A stretch of 47,206 bases of DNA from Lysobacterales bacterium (GTDB taxonomy: Bacteria; Pseudomonadota; Gammaproteobacteria; Xanthomonadales; Xanthomonadaceae). Shown here one piece after another: positions 18,485 to 29,721 of this stretch. A program made the translations under genes and the position numbers. Within the stretch, counting starts at the first letter, position 1, and every line of letters begins with the position of its first letter. The stretch lies in assembly GCA_020442465.1 (NCBI GenBank), contig JAGRJY010000016.1, positions 1 to 47,206 on the forward strand, given 5' to 3'. Below the pieces are notes generated by a model that made no database searches, had not been told where the DNA came from, and was given only the letters and a program-made list of their open reading frames with translations.

Positions 18485-20125
18485 TCAGCGACCGACTTCG
18501 GTCACCGACCCGTCTGCCTCCCGAACCCAGAAATAGCTCCCGGCCAGTACGGTATCGACCCTGACCTTCTGGTACCCGGGAACGGTGATCTCGACGCCCT
18601 TCTGCGCCGTGCGGGTGGCCTGCACATAGATCAGCCACTCGCGCTGGCCGGGCTTGCCGAGCACGCGGGCCACGGCCATCACCGGGAGCTCGGTCTGCAG
18701 TGTCCATGCGCCGGTCGGATCGACGCTGGTATCGAGATTGAACCAGCGATCCTCGTTGCGCCATTTCTCCGGAATGCGGTCGTTGAACGGATGCGCGCGA
18801 GACCGGTTGGCGACCAGTTCACCGCGACGCCAGAACCGCACCAGCACCGGATCATGGTGAATCTGGTCGACCGCCTTGATGATGGCTTCGAAATACGGCC
18901 ACCAGCGATCCTTGTCGTCCGCGCTGCCGCGCCATTCGCGCGCCACCCTGGGGGTGAGGGTCCAGAGGTTGTGCTTGATCCAGGCGGCATACAGCTCGGG
19001 CGTGTACTCGACGCCGAGTTCGGCATAGCGCTTCAACTTGTTGTTGGGCGCGGGTTGACCCTTTTTCTCGACGTCGCCGTTCCAGAAGATCAGCTCGTGC
19101 CAGTAGTCGGGATTGGCCGCGAAGGCTTCCTTCTTCAGCAGCACGCCATTCATCATTTCGACCTGGCAACTCCACACGCGCCAGTTGAGCTTCTCCGGCT
19201 CCCAGTGATTGTCGTAGGCCTCCGGAATGCCTCCTTCCCAGGCGAAGGGTTCCCAGGCAATCCGGTCCTTGGTCGTGGTGGCGTGTTCGTACCAGCTCGA
19301 GAACAGGCCCATGGGGCGGCCGAAGTGGTCGGGGCCCATGGCCTTGTAGGCGATGAAGCGGCTGTTCTTCTTCCATGCATCGCTCGGTAGCCCGTCGCGC
19401 ATGCCCTTGATCAGCGCGCGGTATCGCTCGATGTAGCCGTCACCGAGCACACGGCGCTTGAACTCGTCGTCCCGGTCGGTGCCGTAGCGGTCGACGAAGT
19501 ACTTGTCCTTGTCCAGCGCATGCCAGCGCATCTCGTTCGCCTCGTTGTTCGAGACGAAGAACACGCGGGGGATGTCCGGATAGATCTCTGCCATGCGTTG
19601 AACGAACTCGTGGTCCGTCCATCGGCGACCCAATTTTTCCCAAGGTGCGATGGGACCAAGCGGGCTCACCGCCCGAATCTTCTTGCCGGTCTCGGCGCTC
19701 ACCGCCACGCCGGTCTCTTCGGCGGGGGCATCCAGGTATTCCTTGTTCCGATAGAACGATGCCTCCCACTGCCCACCGGTGATCAGCGCCAGCGGCAATC
19801 CCCAGGCGCGCAGCTGGCGCAGCTCGTTCTCGAAATCGAACTTCTGCCCCTTGCGCCGTCGCGTGGCGTCCTCGAAGGCCTGCCAAGGCAGTATGTAGTG
19901 CCCCTGTTTGATCAGATCGATCTGGAAGCTCAACGGCATGCTGCGTCGGTGCCAGTGCGCCACCAGAGGCAGCGGCCTGCCCTCGGGGCCCCAGTTGGGC
20001 ATCAGCGCTTCCTTGCGAACGACGCGAGCGGCTTCGGGGATGTCATCGGCCCTCGCCGGATGCACGGGCACTGCAAGCAACAGCGCGCAGCACGCAGCGA
20101 GACCCAGGCCGCTGATCCGATCCAT
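18485..20125 (-). CDS. Secreted protein of unknown function
   Basis: I do not recognise this 546-residue protein. It has a signal peptide (MDRISGLGLAACCALLLAV, cleavage near HPARA/DD). The mature part is rich in Trp, Tyr and charged residues, with segments such as LVAHWHRRSMPLSFQIDLIKQGHYILP, GLPLALITGGQWEASFY, DIPRVFFVSNNEANEMRW, WSCQVEMMNGVLLKK and DYWHELIFWNG. The pattern of hydrophobic strands ending in polar residues (LITGGQWE, FFVSNNEANE) recalls TIM-barrel glycoside hydrolases, with possible acidic catalytic residues, but this is a guess. The start at 20125 has AAGGAG 7 nt upstream; the frame from 20200 has neither ribosome site nor signal peptide. It is monocistronic. Confidence 0.65.
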   Translation of the reverse strand: MDRISGLGLAACCALLLAVPVHPARADDIPEAARVVRKEALMPNWGPEGRPLPLVAHWHRRSMPLSFQIDLIKQGHYILPWQAFEDATRRRKGQKFDFENELRQLRAWGLPLALITGGQWEASFYRNKEYLDAPAEETGVAVSAETGKKIRAVSPLGPIAPWEKLGRRWTDHEFVQRMAEIYPDIPRVFFVSNNEANEMRWHALDKDKYFVDRYGTDRDDEFKRRVLGDGYIERYRALIKGMRDGLPSDAWKKNSRFIAYKAMGPDHFGRPMGLFSSWYEHATTTKDRIAWEPFAWEGGIPEAYDNHWEPEKLNWRVWSCQVEMMNGVLLKKEAFAANPDYWHELIFWNGDVEKKGQPAPNNKLKRYAELGVEYTPELYAAWIKHNLWTLTPRVAREWRGSADDKDRWWPYFEAIIKAVDQIHHDPVLVRFWRRGELVANRSRAHPFNDRIPEKWRNEDRWFNLDTSVDPTGAWTLQTELPVMAVARVLGKPGQREWLIYVQATRTAQKGVEITVPGYQKVRVDTVLAGSYFWVREADGSVTEVGR

Positions 20126-20268
20126 GGCAACACTCCTTGATGGCGAACAGACTTCTCTGATGACAGCGGGAATAGTGCCAGACCGTCGCATGAACGCCAT
20201 GTCATGCCATTCATGTCAAAGCCCCGGCACGACGTCGGACCCGGGATCGCGCGCCGGCCGGCAGTTCG

Positions 20269-20910
20269 CTAGAGCTCGCGGTGCCCGATCTCCGCAGACC
20301 GATGGAACAGTCGAGCCACTACCTCCCTGGTCCTGATCTCCCGATGCAGGCGCCAACAGTCGGGGGGAGTCGATAGGCGTTCAGCTGCACACTCCACGTA
20401 CATCCACGCTTCCGGCTTCGCAATTCGAGTGACGGCTGCCCACAGCGAATCCGGCACGCCGTCGGCGAACGGCGGGTCGAGGAACAGGATGTCGAAGGAC
20501 GCATCGCCAGCCGAGGAAACCACCTGTTCGGCCGCGTCGCAGCAAACGTGCACCGCGTCGGCGCCGATGCGCACTGCGGTGTCAGCCAGCGAGGCCGCGA
20601 GTTGCCGGTCGCGCTCGACCATCAGCACGCTGCGCGCCCCACGGGAGGCGGCCTCGAAGCCGAGCGCGCCCGAACCGGCGTACAGGTCCAGACACACACT
20701 GTCGGAGAGCTCGCGCTGGAGCCAGTTGAACAGGGTCTCGCGTACCCGGTCGGAAGTAGGCCTCAGCCCGCTCGACTCATGCACCGGCAGCCGACTGCCA
20801 CGCAGTCGGCCCGCGATGATCCGTACCGTGCCGGGTGCGCCCTGCCCTCCGCGCGAGACGGCCGCCGATGTCGTTCGGGGGCGCCGCTTGTGTGGCGATT
20901 TCGGGCTCAA
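20269..20910 (-). CDS. rsmD: 16S rRNA m2G966 methyltransferase (start uncertain)
   Basis: Motifs identify RsmD: RIIAGRLRGSRLPV, GLRPTSDRVRETLFNWLQ, the SAM-binding CLDLYAGSGALGFEAASRGA and the catalytic-type DILFLDPPF. The enzyme methylates N2 of G966 of 16S rRNA. No ATG lies in a sensible place: the frame stays open far upstream (to 22620) across ftsY on the other strand, which cannot be coding. The nearest plausible start is TTG at 20910 (213 residues; usual length about 190-200), without a clear Shine-Dalgarno. It is divergent from ftsY, with about 90 bp between them. Confidence 0.85.
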   Translation of the reverse strand: MSPKSPHKRRPRTTSAAVSRGGQGAPGTVRIIAGRLRGSRLPVHESSGLRPTSDRVRETLFNWLQRELSDSVCLDLYAGSGALGFEAASRGARSVLMVERDRQLAASLADTAVRIGADAVHVCCDAAEQVVSSAGDASFDILFLDPPFADGVPDSLWAAVTRIAKPEAWMYVECAAERLSTPPDCWRLHREIRTREVVARLFHRSAEIGHREL

Positions 20911-21000
20911 GCCGGCGGCCGCGCGGCGTGCCTGACGCCCTTCAGGGTCGGTGGGGGTCGCAGTGGTAGCATGTGCGCATTCTCCATCAACAGCGCCTTG

Positions 21001-22050
<1,050 letters not shown>

Positions 22051-22059
22051 TTCGTCGGC

Positions 22060-23169
22060 ATGCGCTGGCGCGCGCCGCTGATTCTCGCCTTGCTCGTTGC
22101 AGGCGGATGGTGGGGCCTGAACAGGCTGTTGCGTCCGGAGAATCTCGGCGCGTGGCTGGTCTCGATGATCGAGCAGCGCACCGGGCTGCAAGTACGCGTA
22201 TCGTCGCCGGCCCGACTCGACCTGCTCGGTGACCTGCGCGTATCGATGGACGGTCTCGACCTGAGTCTCCGCGACAGCGGGCGCTCGGTGCTGCGCGCCG
22301 AGCGACTTCGCGTCGCGCTGGACTGGTCGAGCCTGTGGGGTGAAGTGTCGATCCGGCAAATCGAGCTGCAGCAGCCGAGTCTTGACGTATCGGCCCTGCA
22401 GGCCTGGCTGGACAGCGACGCCGCGGTCCCCGCCAATGCCTCGGCGCCGACGCCGCTGCCGAAGCTCGGCGCGCTGGTGATCGAGGACGGACTGATCCTG
22501 TTGGCAGACCGCCGCATCGAGCAGGTCCAGGCCTCGCTGACCCAGTCGAGCGGTGCAGACTCCGCAAGGCTTGGCGCCTCCCTGCGGATGCCATGGCCCG
22601 ATCGTCCGCAATCTCTGCAAGTCGTGCTCGAGGCCGGCAGCGTGCGCTTCGATCCACGCATCGACATGGATGCAGTTCGTCTCAGTCTCGCCGTCGACGA
22701 CGAGGCCCTGGTCGACGCCCAGGGTGAACTTTCCATGGACACTGCCGGCCGTGGCAGCGCCCGCTTCGAAGCCGACCCCATTCGTTGGCCCGAGTCCGTG
22801 CTCGGGGCACAGCCGGACTGGGCGCAGACCTTCACCGCCTTGCCGATACAGGTGTTGTGGACAAGGCCAGACAATGGCGCCGGCACCCTACGCATCGCAT
22901 CCGCACCCGGCGCGGTGCCATCCACGCAGGCAGACCTTCCGCGCTTCGATGTCAGCGGCGATCCGGCTGCACTGCTCGCGTGGTGGGAGGCGGGCCGATG
23001 GTGGCAGCCACCGCCTTGGACGACGCAAGCGGAGGTCCCAAGTGTCACCTACTCGGGCGTCACCATCGATGGGCTTCATGTGCGCGTGAATCCACGAGGC
23101 AAGGTGGAGGACGACGCTGTGCCTGCCAAAGCCGCAACATCGCCCGGCCCGCCCACGGAGAAACGGTGA
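22060..23169 (+). CDS. AsmA-like membrane-anchored protein
   Basis: The 369-residue protein has one N-terminal membrane anchor (residues about 4-22, LILALLVAGGWWGLNRLL) and a periplasmic beta-rich region with the AsmA-type N-terminal pattern: LVSMIEQRTGLQVRVSSPARLDLLGDLRVSMDGLDL and VALDWSSLWGEVSIRQIELQQPSLDV. It is shorter than E. coli AsmA (617). AsmA-like proteins are implicated in outer-membrane lipid transport and assembly; the role here is inference. It begins 9 bp after ftsY and overlaps the GTG start of mutY by 4 bp. Confidence 0.65.
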   Translation: MRWRAPLILALLVAGGWWGLNRLLRPENLGAWLVSMIEQRTGLQVRVSSPARLDLLGDLRVSMDGLDLSLRDSGRSVLRAERLRVALDWSSLWGEVSIRQIELQQPSLDVSALQAWLDSDAAVPANASAPTPLPKLGALVIEDGLILLADRRIEQVQASLTQSSGADSARLGASLRMPWPDRPQSLQVVLEAGSVRFDPRIDMDAVRLSLAVDDEALVDAQGELSMDTAGRGSARFEADPIRWPESVLGAQPDWAQTFTALPIQVLWTRPDNGAGTLRIASAPGAVPSTQADLPRFDVSGDPAALLAWWEAGRWWQPPPWTTQAEVPSVTYSGVTIDGLHVRVNPRGKVEDDAVPAKAATSPGPPTEKR

Positions 23170-24260
23170 GCCTGCGCTGCGAAGATCTTGCGGCTGCGCT
23201 GCTCGATTGGTTCGACGCGCACGGTCGTCACGACCTGCCCTGGCAGCATCCGCGCTCGGCGTACCGGGTGTGGGTATCCGAGATCATGCTGCAGCAGACG
23301 CAGGTCGCCACGGTCGTCGGCTACTTCGAGCGGTTCATGCAGCGCTTTCCCGATCTGCGTGCACTCGCGACAGCAGACCTCGACGATGTGCTCGCTGCGT
23401 GGTCTGGCCTCGGCTACTACCGGCGTGCGCGGTTCCTGCACCAGGCAGCGAGGCGCTGCGTCGAACTGCATGAGGGCGATCTTCCTCGCGACCTCGAAAG
23501 CCTGCAGGCGCTGCCGGGCATCGGCCGTTCAACCGCCGGCGCCATCGTGGCGCAGGCCTTTGGCCAACCCGCCCCGATCCTCGACGGCAACGTCAAGCGG
23601 GTGCTGAGCAGATTGCACGGTGTAGAGGGCTGGCCGGGCGAGCGCGTGGTCGAGAAAGCCCTGTGGAGCTTGGCCGATGCGCAGACACCGAAGCAGCGCG
23701 TCGCCGACTACACCCAGGCGATCATGGATCTGGGCGCGACGGTCTGCACGCGGTCGCGACCACGATGCACGGCATGCCCGTGGATGAACGCCTGCCAAGC
23801 CCTGCGCGAAGGCCGCACCGACCAGCTACCGACCCCACCCCCGAAGCGCGCCGTTCCCAGGCGTGCGGCCAAACTGCTTGTTTTGCTGCACGGCGGGCGC
23901 GTGCTGCTGCATCGCCGCCCACCGACCGGCGTCTGGCCCGAGCTGTGGAGCCTGCCGCAGCACGAGGCCGACGCGGTCGACTGGATCGGCGTGCTGCCGG
24001 ACGACATTGTCGTGTCGATGCAGTCCGCGCCGCGCGACGACGCACCGTTCGAGCACCGGTTCACCCACTTTGCCCTAAGCTTGCAGCCGCAGATTCTGCT
24101 GCTGCCGGCTTGCCCGCCCGGCGCCATCCTGCCCGGCGCCATTCGGGACGGCGACCGCTGGCGCTGGGCCTCGCGCGCCGAGGCGCTGGAACTCGGGCTT
24201 CCGGCGCCGATCCGAACCTATCTGAGCCAACTCATCGAACTGGGAGCATCCGATTCATGA
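23166..24260 (+). CDS. mutY: A/G-specific adenine glycosylase MutY
   Basis: The 364-residue protein shows Glu39 in [10 protein letters not shown] (catalytic acid), the helix-hairpin-helix [12 protein letters not shown] at about 116-127, the catalytic Asp140 in LDGNVKRV and the [4Fe-4S] ligands C194-x6-C201-x2-C204-x5-C210. The C-terminal third (about 225-360) is the Nudix-like 8-oxoG recognition domain ([26 protein letters not shown]). It removes adenine mispaired with 8-oxoguanine. The GTG start at 23166 overlaps the asmA-like stop (GTGA); longer frames run inside that gene. It overlaps yggX by ATGA. Confidence 0.95.
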   Translation: MSLRCEDLAAALLDWFDAHGRHDLPWQHPRSAYRVWVSEIMLQQTQVATVVGYFERFMQRFPDLRALATADLDDVLAAWSGLGYYRRARFLHQAARRCVELHEGDLPRDLESLQALPGIGRSTAGAIVAQAFGQPAPILDGNVKRVLSRLHGVEGWPGERVVEKALWSLADAQTPKQRVADYTQAIMDLGATVCTRSRPRCTACPWMNACQALREGRTDQLPTPPPKRAVPRRAAKLLVLLHGGRVLLHRRPPTGVWPELWSLPQHEADAVDWIGVLPDDIVVSMQSAPRDDAPFEHRFTHFALSLQPQILLLPACPPGAILPGAIRDGDRWRWASRAEALELGLPAPIRTYLSQLIELGASDS

Positions 24261-24541
24261 CCCGCATGGTCCACTGCATCAAGGCCGGCAAGGAAGTCGA
24301 AGGCCTCACCTTCGCGCCGTGGCCCGGCCCCCTCGGCCAACGCATCTTCAATCAGGTCGGCAAGGAGGCCTGGCAAGCCTGGCTGGCGCACCAGACCATG
24401 CTGATCAACGAGAACCGGCTCAGTCCGATGGACCCGAAAACGCGCGTCTTCCTGACCGAGCAGATGGAGAAGTACTTCTTCGGTGATGGCGCGGAGCGGC
24501 CCGCGGGTTACGTTCCCGAGACGGAGCCTTCCGAGGACTGA
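24257..24541 (+). CDS. yggX: YggX-family Fe(2+)-trafficking / oxidative damage protection protein
   Basis: The 94-residue protein [17 protein letters not shown]...[13 protein letters not shown]...[19 protein letters not shown]...[13 protein letters not shown] matches YggX along its length, including the conserved Cys7. YggX protects Fe-S enzymes from oxidants and is classically encoded next to mutY. The ATG overlaps the mutY TGA (ATGA), so the two are coupled. An open frame from 23663 in the same phase lies inside mutY and is a shadow. Confidence 0.95.
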   Translation: MTRMVHCIKAGKEVEGLTFAPWPGPLGQRIFNQVGKEAWQAWLAHQTMLINENRLSPMDPKTRVFLTEQMEKYFFGDGAERPAGYVPETEPSED

Positions 24542-24634
24542 TTTCCACGCACGGCCGACGGAGTCGAGTGCGGCTGCATGAGCGTCAAACCATCACATGC
24601 CCGAGACGCCGGAACGCCCAAGGCAGGACCCTGA

Positions 24635-25042
24635 GTGCTGACCGAAGCGGAAAACGAGACCCTCGCCTCGGCGACCGCCGCCCAGCGTGACATCGTGCAG
24701 ACTTTGCGGCAGACGATTCTTGGCGCGCATTCAACGGCCACGGTCATGGCGTGGCCGCGGCTGAAGATCATCAGCTTCGGATTCGGGCCGAAGAAAATGA
24801 GTCAGCACTACGCCTATCTGGCGCTGCACAAGCGCCACGTCAATCTGGGTTTTTACCAGGGCGCAAGACTCGCCGCGGCCCCGGGCGTCCTCGAAGGCAC
24901 CGGAAAGTTGCTCCGCCACGTCAAGATCGAGACCGCCGAAGCGGCGAAGCATCCGGGCTTGAAGACACTGATCGTTGCCGCGATCAAGCTGCAGCAGGAC
25001 CTGCTGACTGGCGCAAACCAGACCAGGCGCGAACCAGAGTAG
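24635..25042 (+). CDS. DUF1801 domain protein
   Basis: The 135-residue protein contains VMAWPRLKIISFGFGPKK, YAYLALHKRHVNLGFYQGA, GVLEGTGKLLRHVKIET and a C-terminal LIVAAIKLQQDL, the DUF1801 (YdhG-like) fold. Function is unknown. The start is GTG with AGGA 6 nt upstream. The final dozen codons (TGANQTRREPE) lie within a 16-bp tandem repeat that continues past the stop, so the C-terminus may have been rewritten by repeat growth. It is monocistronic and convergent with the suf operon tail. Confidence 0.75.
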   Translation: MLTEAENETLASATAAQRDIVQTLRQTILGAHSTATVMAWPRLKIISFGFGPKKMSQHYAYLALHKRHVNLGFYQGARLAAAPGVLEGTGKLLRHVKIETAEAAKHPGLKTLIVAAIKLQQDLLTGANQTRREPE

Positions 25043-25104
25043 GCCTGAACTGGAGCGGGCTCGAATGGGAGCGGGCTTGAATTGGAGCAGGCTCGAACTG
25101 GACC
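25009..25104. repeat. Six 16-bp tandem repeats spanning the DUF1801 stop codon
   Basis: Contiguous 16-bp units begin at 25009, 25025, 25041, 25057, 25073 and 25089, with consensus aggctcGAActggagc (for example aggcctgaactggagc, gggctcgaatgggagc, gggcttgaattggagc, aggctcgaactggacc). The first two, inside the coding region, are the most diverged. The period is not a multiple of three, so copy-number change alters the C-terminal frame. There are no spacers, so it is not a CRISPR. Confidence 0.85.
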
Positions 25105-25189
25105 ACCCCGCAAGCATTCCGAAGCGGGCTTCTGCTCGCCCCCATCGACGAAGTGCACCGGAATCGACAGGAATCGCCTTGGTGCGGCA

Positions 25190-25522
25190 CTAGGCCGTCG
25201 GCACCTGCACCCAAACCAGATCCTGCTCGACCTTGGCGGGGAAACTGCGAACAGGCTCGTAGGCCGGCGCACACAGGGCCTCGCCGCTACGCAGGTCGAA
25301 CTTCGCGCCGTGGAGCACGCACTCGATCGTCCCTGCGGCGGCGTCCACGGCGCCCGACGAGAGCTCGTAGTCTTCATGACTGCAGCGATCTTCAAGCGCG
25401 TAGATCGTGCCGTCGAGGTTCACCACCAGGACCGGCAGATCGTCCAGCCAGGCCACGTGCGACAGACCGGGCGGCACCTCGGCCAGCGCGCAGAGAATCC
25501 TCCAGTCCGGGGATGCACTCAC
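25190..25522 (-). CDS. Rieske [2Fe-2S] ferredoxin, last gene of suf operon
   Basis: The 110-residue protein has the Rieske ligands C47-x-H49 (CSHEDYELSSG) and C68-x2-H71 (CVLHGAKFD). It resembles ferredoxin components of non-haem dioxygenases (NirD/BphF-like), which in Xanthomonas-type genomes sit at the end of the suf cluster. It may be an electron carrier or accessory factor; the partner oxygenase, if any, is not in the window. The GTG start at 25522 overlaps the stop of the acetyltransferase gene (GTGA). Confidence 0.88.
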   Translation of the reverse strand: MSASPDWRILCALAEVPPGLSHVAWLDDLPVLVVNLDGTIYALEDRCSHEDYELSSGAVDAAAGTIECVLHGAKFDLRSGEALCAPAYEPVRSFPAKVEQDLVWVQVPTA

Positions 25523-26094
25523 AGCGGCTTCTCCAGCACCTCGAATCGAAGGTCATCGCGCAGCGGCAGTCCGAATCGCGGGTCGGTCGCCGGGAAGGGC
25601 TTCTTCACCCCGGTGCGGCGGTAGCCGCGGCGCTCGTACCAGGCGATCAGTTCGCTGCGCAGGTCGATCACGGTCATGCACATCGTGGTCAGCGACCACT
25701 GCTCACGCGCCAGGCGTTCGGCTTCAGCCAGCACCAGGCGTCCGATGCCGGCATTCTGCAGATCCGGGCGCACGGCGAACATCCCGAAGTAGCCCAGGCC
25801 TTCCTCGTCGCAAACGTGTGCGCAGGCGAGCAAGGCATCACCGCGCTCGGCGATGAGCACGGCCGAGCGCGGGCGCTCGATATCCTCGCGCAACACCTCG
25901 GGGTCGATCCGGTTGCCGTCGAGAATGTCGGCCTCGGTCGTCCACCCCTGCCGGCTCACGTCACCGCGGTACGCGCTGGTCACCAGCGTCACCAAAGCAG
26001 GAATGTCCTCGACGCCGGCGTGGCGAAATCGAACAGCCTGGTCGCTCGGAGCCGGGTCGGTTCGCATGGATTCCATCGTGGCTGGGTCGGTCAT
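25519..26094 (-). CDS. GNAT-family N-acetyltransferase
   Basis: The 191-residue protein has the GNAT fold: VRFRHAGVEDIPALVTLV near the N-terminus, the acetyl-CoA loop FAVRPDLQNAGIGRLVL (Q/RxxGxG/A type), and C-terminal LIAWYERRGYRRTGV. The substrate is unknown. A much longer open frame upstream (to 26643) overlaps sufS and is rejected; the ATG at 26094 has GGA about 8 nt upstream. It lies 50 bp after sufS and overlaps the Rieske gene by 4 bp, so it is part of the suf transcription unit. Confidence 0.82.
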   Translation of the reverse strand: MTDPATMESMRTDPAPSDQAVRFRHAGVEDIPALVTLVTSAYRGDVSRQGWTTEADILDGNRIDPEVLREDIERPRSAVLIAERGDALLACAHVCDEEGLGYFGMFAVRPDLQNAGIGRLVLAEAERLAREQWSLTTMCMTVIDLRSELIAWYERRGYRRTGVKKPFPATDPRFGLPLRDDLRFEVLEKPL

Positions 26095-26144
26095 GACTTG
26101 GATCCGGGCAGGCGCTGTCTTCGCGGGTCGCTGTGAGCGTCCGC

Positions 26145-27371
26145 TCAGGCTAGCAGCTTGCGCACTTTCTCGATCGAGCGGGCGAAGAAGTCGATCTCTT
26201 CGAACGTATTCCAGAAGGCGAACGAAGCGCGACAGGTCGCGGCCACGCCGTAGAACTGCATCAGCGGATGCGCACAATGATGCCCGCTGCGCACGGCGAT
26301 GCCCTCGAGATCCAGCAGCGTGGCGAGGTCGTGCGCATGGGCACCCTCGACGAGGAAACTGACCACGGCCGCCTTCTCGCTCGCCGTACCGAAAATGCGC
26401 AGACCGGGAATGGCGCCGAGCACCGAGTGAGCGTGCGCGAGCAGGGCCTGTTCGCGCTGCTCGATGGCATCCATCCCCAGCGCCTGCAGATAGTCGACAG
26501 CCGCGCCCAGGCCGACGAATCCGGCGATGTTCGGCGTGCCGGCTTCGAACTTGTGCGGTGGGTCGTTGAACACCGTGCCCTCGAAGCGCACCTCGCGAAT
26601 CATTTCGCCGCCGCCGAGAAACGGCGGCATCTCGCGCCAGCACTCACGGCGCGCCCACAGCCCGCCGGTGCCGGTCGGCCCGCACATCTTGTGCCCGGTG
26701 AAGGCGTAGAAATCGCAACCGATGGCGGCCACATCGACCGCGCGGTGCGGCAGTGCCTGCGACCCGTCGATCACTGTGACCACGCCATGCTTGCGCGCTT
26801 CGCGACAAATTTCACGCACCGGATTCACCGTGCCGAGCACGTTCGAGACGTGGGTCAATGCAAGCAGCTTGACCTTGCCCGAGGCCAGCTGCCGAGTCAG
26901 CGCATCACGATCGACCTCGCCCTCCGGCGTGATCTCGACCGCCCGCATTTCGGCCCCACGCAGCCCGGCGACGATCTGCCAGGGCACCAGATTGGCGTGA
27001 TGTTCCATCCGGCTCGCGAGGATCACGTCTCCCGGATTCAGTCGTGGCAACGCCCAGCTGTAGGCCACCAGGTTGATCGCGAAGGTGGTGCCGCTGCACA
27101 GCACCAGGTCGTCGGCCTGCACGTTGATCAACGCGGCGAGTTTGCGCCTGGAGTTCTCGTACGCATCGGTCGCCTCGCTGCCCAGTTGGTGCACGGCACG
27201 GGAGACGTTCGCGTTGTGCAGCCGATAGAACTCGTCGACGGTCTCGATCACGCTTCGTGGCTTCTGCGACGTGTTCGCAGAATCGAGGTAGACCAACGGC
27301 TTGCCGTGCACCTGCCGGCTCAGCAGGGGAAAGTCGCCGCGGATGGCCGCCCAGTCGCGCGAGTCGCTCAT
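26145..27371 (-). CDS. sufS: Cysteine desulfurase SufS
   Basis: The 408-residue class V PLP enzyme shows YLDSANTSQKP near the N-terminus, EHHANLVPW, the PLP lysine K228 in TGHKMCGPTG and the persulfide cysteine C366 in RSGHHCAHP. The RSGHHC context is the SufS (group II) type rather than IscS. It removes sulfur from L-cysteine for Fe-S cluster assembly. Its ATG overlaps the sufD stop by 4 bp. No sufE or sufU is seen in the operon, so the sulfur acceptor must be elsewhere. Confidence 0.95.
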   Translation of the reverse strand: MSDSRDWAAIRGDFPLLSRQVHGKPLVYLDSANTSQKPRSVIETVDEFYRLHNANVSRAVHQLGSEATDAYENSRRKLAALINVQADDLVLCSGTTFAINLVAYSWALPRLNPGDVILASRMEHHANLVPWQIVAGLRGAEMRAVEITPEGEVDRDALTRQLASGKVKLLALTHVSNVLGTVNPVREICREARKHGVVTVIDGSQALPHRAVDVAAIGCDFYAFTGHKMCGPTGTGGLWARRECWREMPPFLGGGEMIREVRFEGTVFNDPPHKFEAGTPNIAGFVGLGAAVDYLQALGMDAIEQREQALLAHAHSVLGAIPGLRIFGTASEKAAVVSFLVEGAHAHDLATLLDLEGIAVRSGHHCAHPLMQFYGVAATCRASFAFWNTFEEIDFFARSIEKVRKLLA

Positions 27372-28704
27372 GCGGATTCGACCTGCGAGAGGGAACCACC
27401 GCCGTGCTCACCCAGGGAGCCGCGCACCGCGTCGCGCAGCATCGCACGGGTGGATTCGTCCCACGCTCGCAACGGCTCCATGCAGAACGCTTCGGTCAGC
27501 AGTGCCCTGGCCTGCTCCGACGGAAGCCCTCTCGACCGCAGGTAGAACAGCGCCAAGGGGTCGAGTCTGCCGACGGTCGCGCCGTGTGCGGCCTTCACCT
27601 CGTCGGCATCGATTTCCAGCACCGGCTGGGTATTCACCTCGGCCTGCTCGGACAGCAGCAGATTCTTGTTCGACAGCTCGGCCGCGCTGCCATCAGCGCC
27701 TTCACGAATGTGGATGCCTCCGTGGAACGCCAGCTTCGAGCGATCGCGGGCCAGCCCGCGCCACACCATCGAACAGGTGGTCTCACCTACCTGGTGCTGC
27801 AGGCTGATTCGGGTGTCGAGATGCGCGCCCTCCCGGCCCAGCTGCACGCCGTCGGCCCCGACACTGGCTCCGTGGCCCTGAAGATCGATGTGCAGGTCGT
27901 GGCGGGAAAGCCCGACACCCAGTTCAAGGTCGAGCCGCGTGCAGGTTGCGCCGCTGGCCAGCGCGACGTCGGAACGCGCGAACAGATGCTGCCGCGCGGC
28001 GAGCTGCTGGACACGCGCATGCCGGAGCTGCGCGCGGGCACGCAGATGGATCTGGCTCACGTGGGTGGCGAGCAGCTTGCCATCACCGCGGCCAAGCCAG
28101 CGCTCTCGAAGGCACACCGAAGCACCGGCCCCCACCTCCACGAGCAGACGGGTGTGGCTGGACGTCTCGCCGGCATCGGCAGCGGAGGTCAGCACGTGCA
28201 CGCACTCGATCGGTTCCTCAAAGCAAACGCCGTCCTCCACCAGCAGGAGGCAGCCGTCTGCGGCGAGCGCCGTATTCGCCCGTGCATACCAGTCGGCCGG
28301 ATCGCTCCAGCGCCGTTCAAGCGGGGACAACTCGCGCGCGTGAAGATCGCCCAGCGCGGCGCTCAAGGGCAGCAGCCGAACACCCTCCGGCAAGCCCGAG
28401 AGTCGGGATGCGCCGGGATCGACGCGTCCGTTGATCAGAACGATACGCGGGGAGGAAGCCTCGTCGAGCCCCAGGTCCTGCAGGGAACCATGCGGCGCTG
28501 CGATCGCGCGCGGCGCATGGCGGGCCAGCGCGCGCAACGGCGTGTAGCGCCATGACTCGCTTCTGGGGCCAGGCAGGCCGTCAGCACGCAGCGACGACAG
28601 GGCGCCCTCGCGTGCCGCGGCAAGTGCGGCCGACCCGCGCGACGCGGCGTCCATGGCCGCGTGCTGCGCGACCAGCGCATCAATCAATGGCACCGGGGGA
28701 TGGC

Positions 28705-28708
<4 letters not shown>
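27368..28708 (-). CDS. sufD: Fe-S cluster assembly protein SufD
   Basis: This 446-residue protein is the SufD subunit of the SufBC2D scaffold. Evidence: an N-terminal SufD-type segment (LPGPRSESWRYTPLRAL), a beta-helical middle (LLVEVGAGASVCLRERW, HVSQIHLRARAQLRHARVQQL) and the C-terminal DADEVKAAHGATVGRLDPLALFYLRSRGL, which matches the SufB/SufD core family. It overlaps sufC upstream (ATGA) and sufS downstream (ATGA). Confidence 0.94.
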
Positions 28709-29466
<758 letters not shown>

Positions 29467-29549
29467 GGTCTTGTCACTTCGTTAGACGTTGTGTTTGTGG
29501 TGCGTTGCCGGCGGGCTTCGATGGGCCTCGATGCGGCATTTGGTTTGGA

Positions 29550-29576
29550 AAGCAGAGCTTTCAGTCCGACCTGCGG
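29550..29576 (+). repeat. Left copy of 27-bp perfect inverted repeat
   Basis: It starts AAGCAGAGCTTTCAG and ends CCGACCTGCGG; its exact reverse complement is at 30329-30355. The similarity continues outward imperfectly, with a short insertion in the right arm. Confidence 0.9.
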
Positions 29577-29721
29577 TCGGTGCTGCGTCGAGAGGTTCGA
29601 AAGCAAAGCGTTTCGCTGCGTCCTTCGGGCGCCCCGAGTCACTTCTTTTTTCCCCGGGCATCCTGCCCTCGGTCCTTCGGGCCGCCTTCGGCGTACGGAC
29701 TCGCTCCTGCTTGCCTCGTGA

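Noticed and set aside
25009..25104. Possible CRISPR array
   Set aside because: Units are contiguous without unique spacers, 16 bp long, and no cas genes are present.
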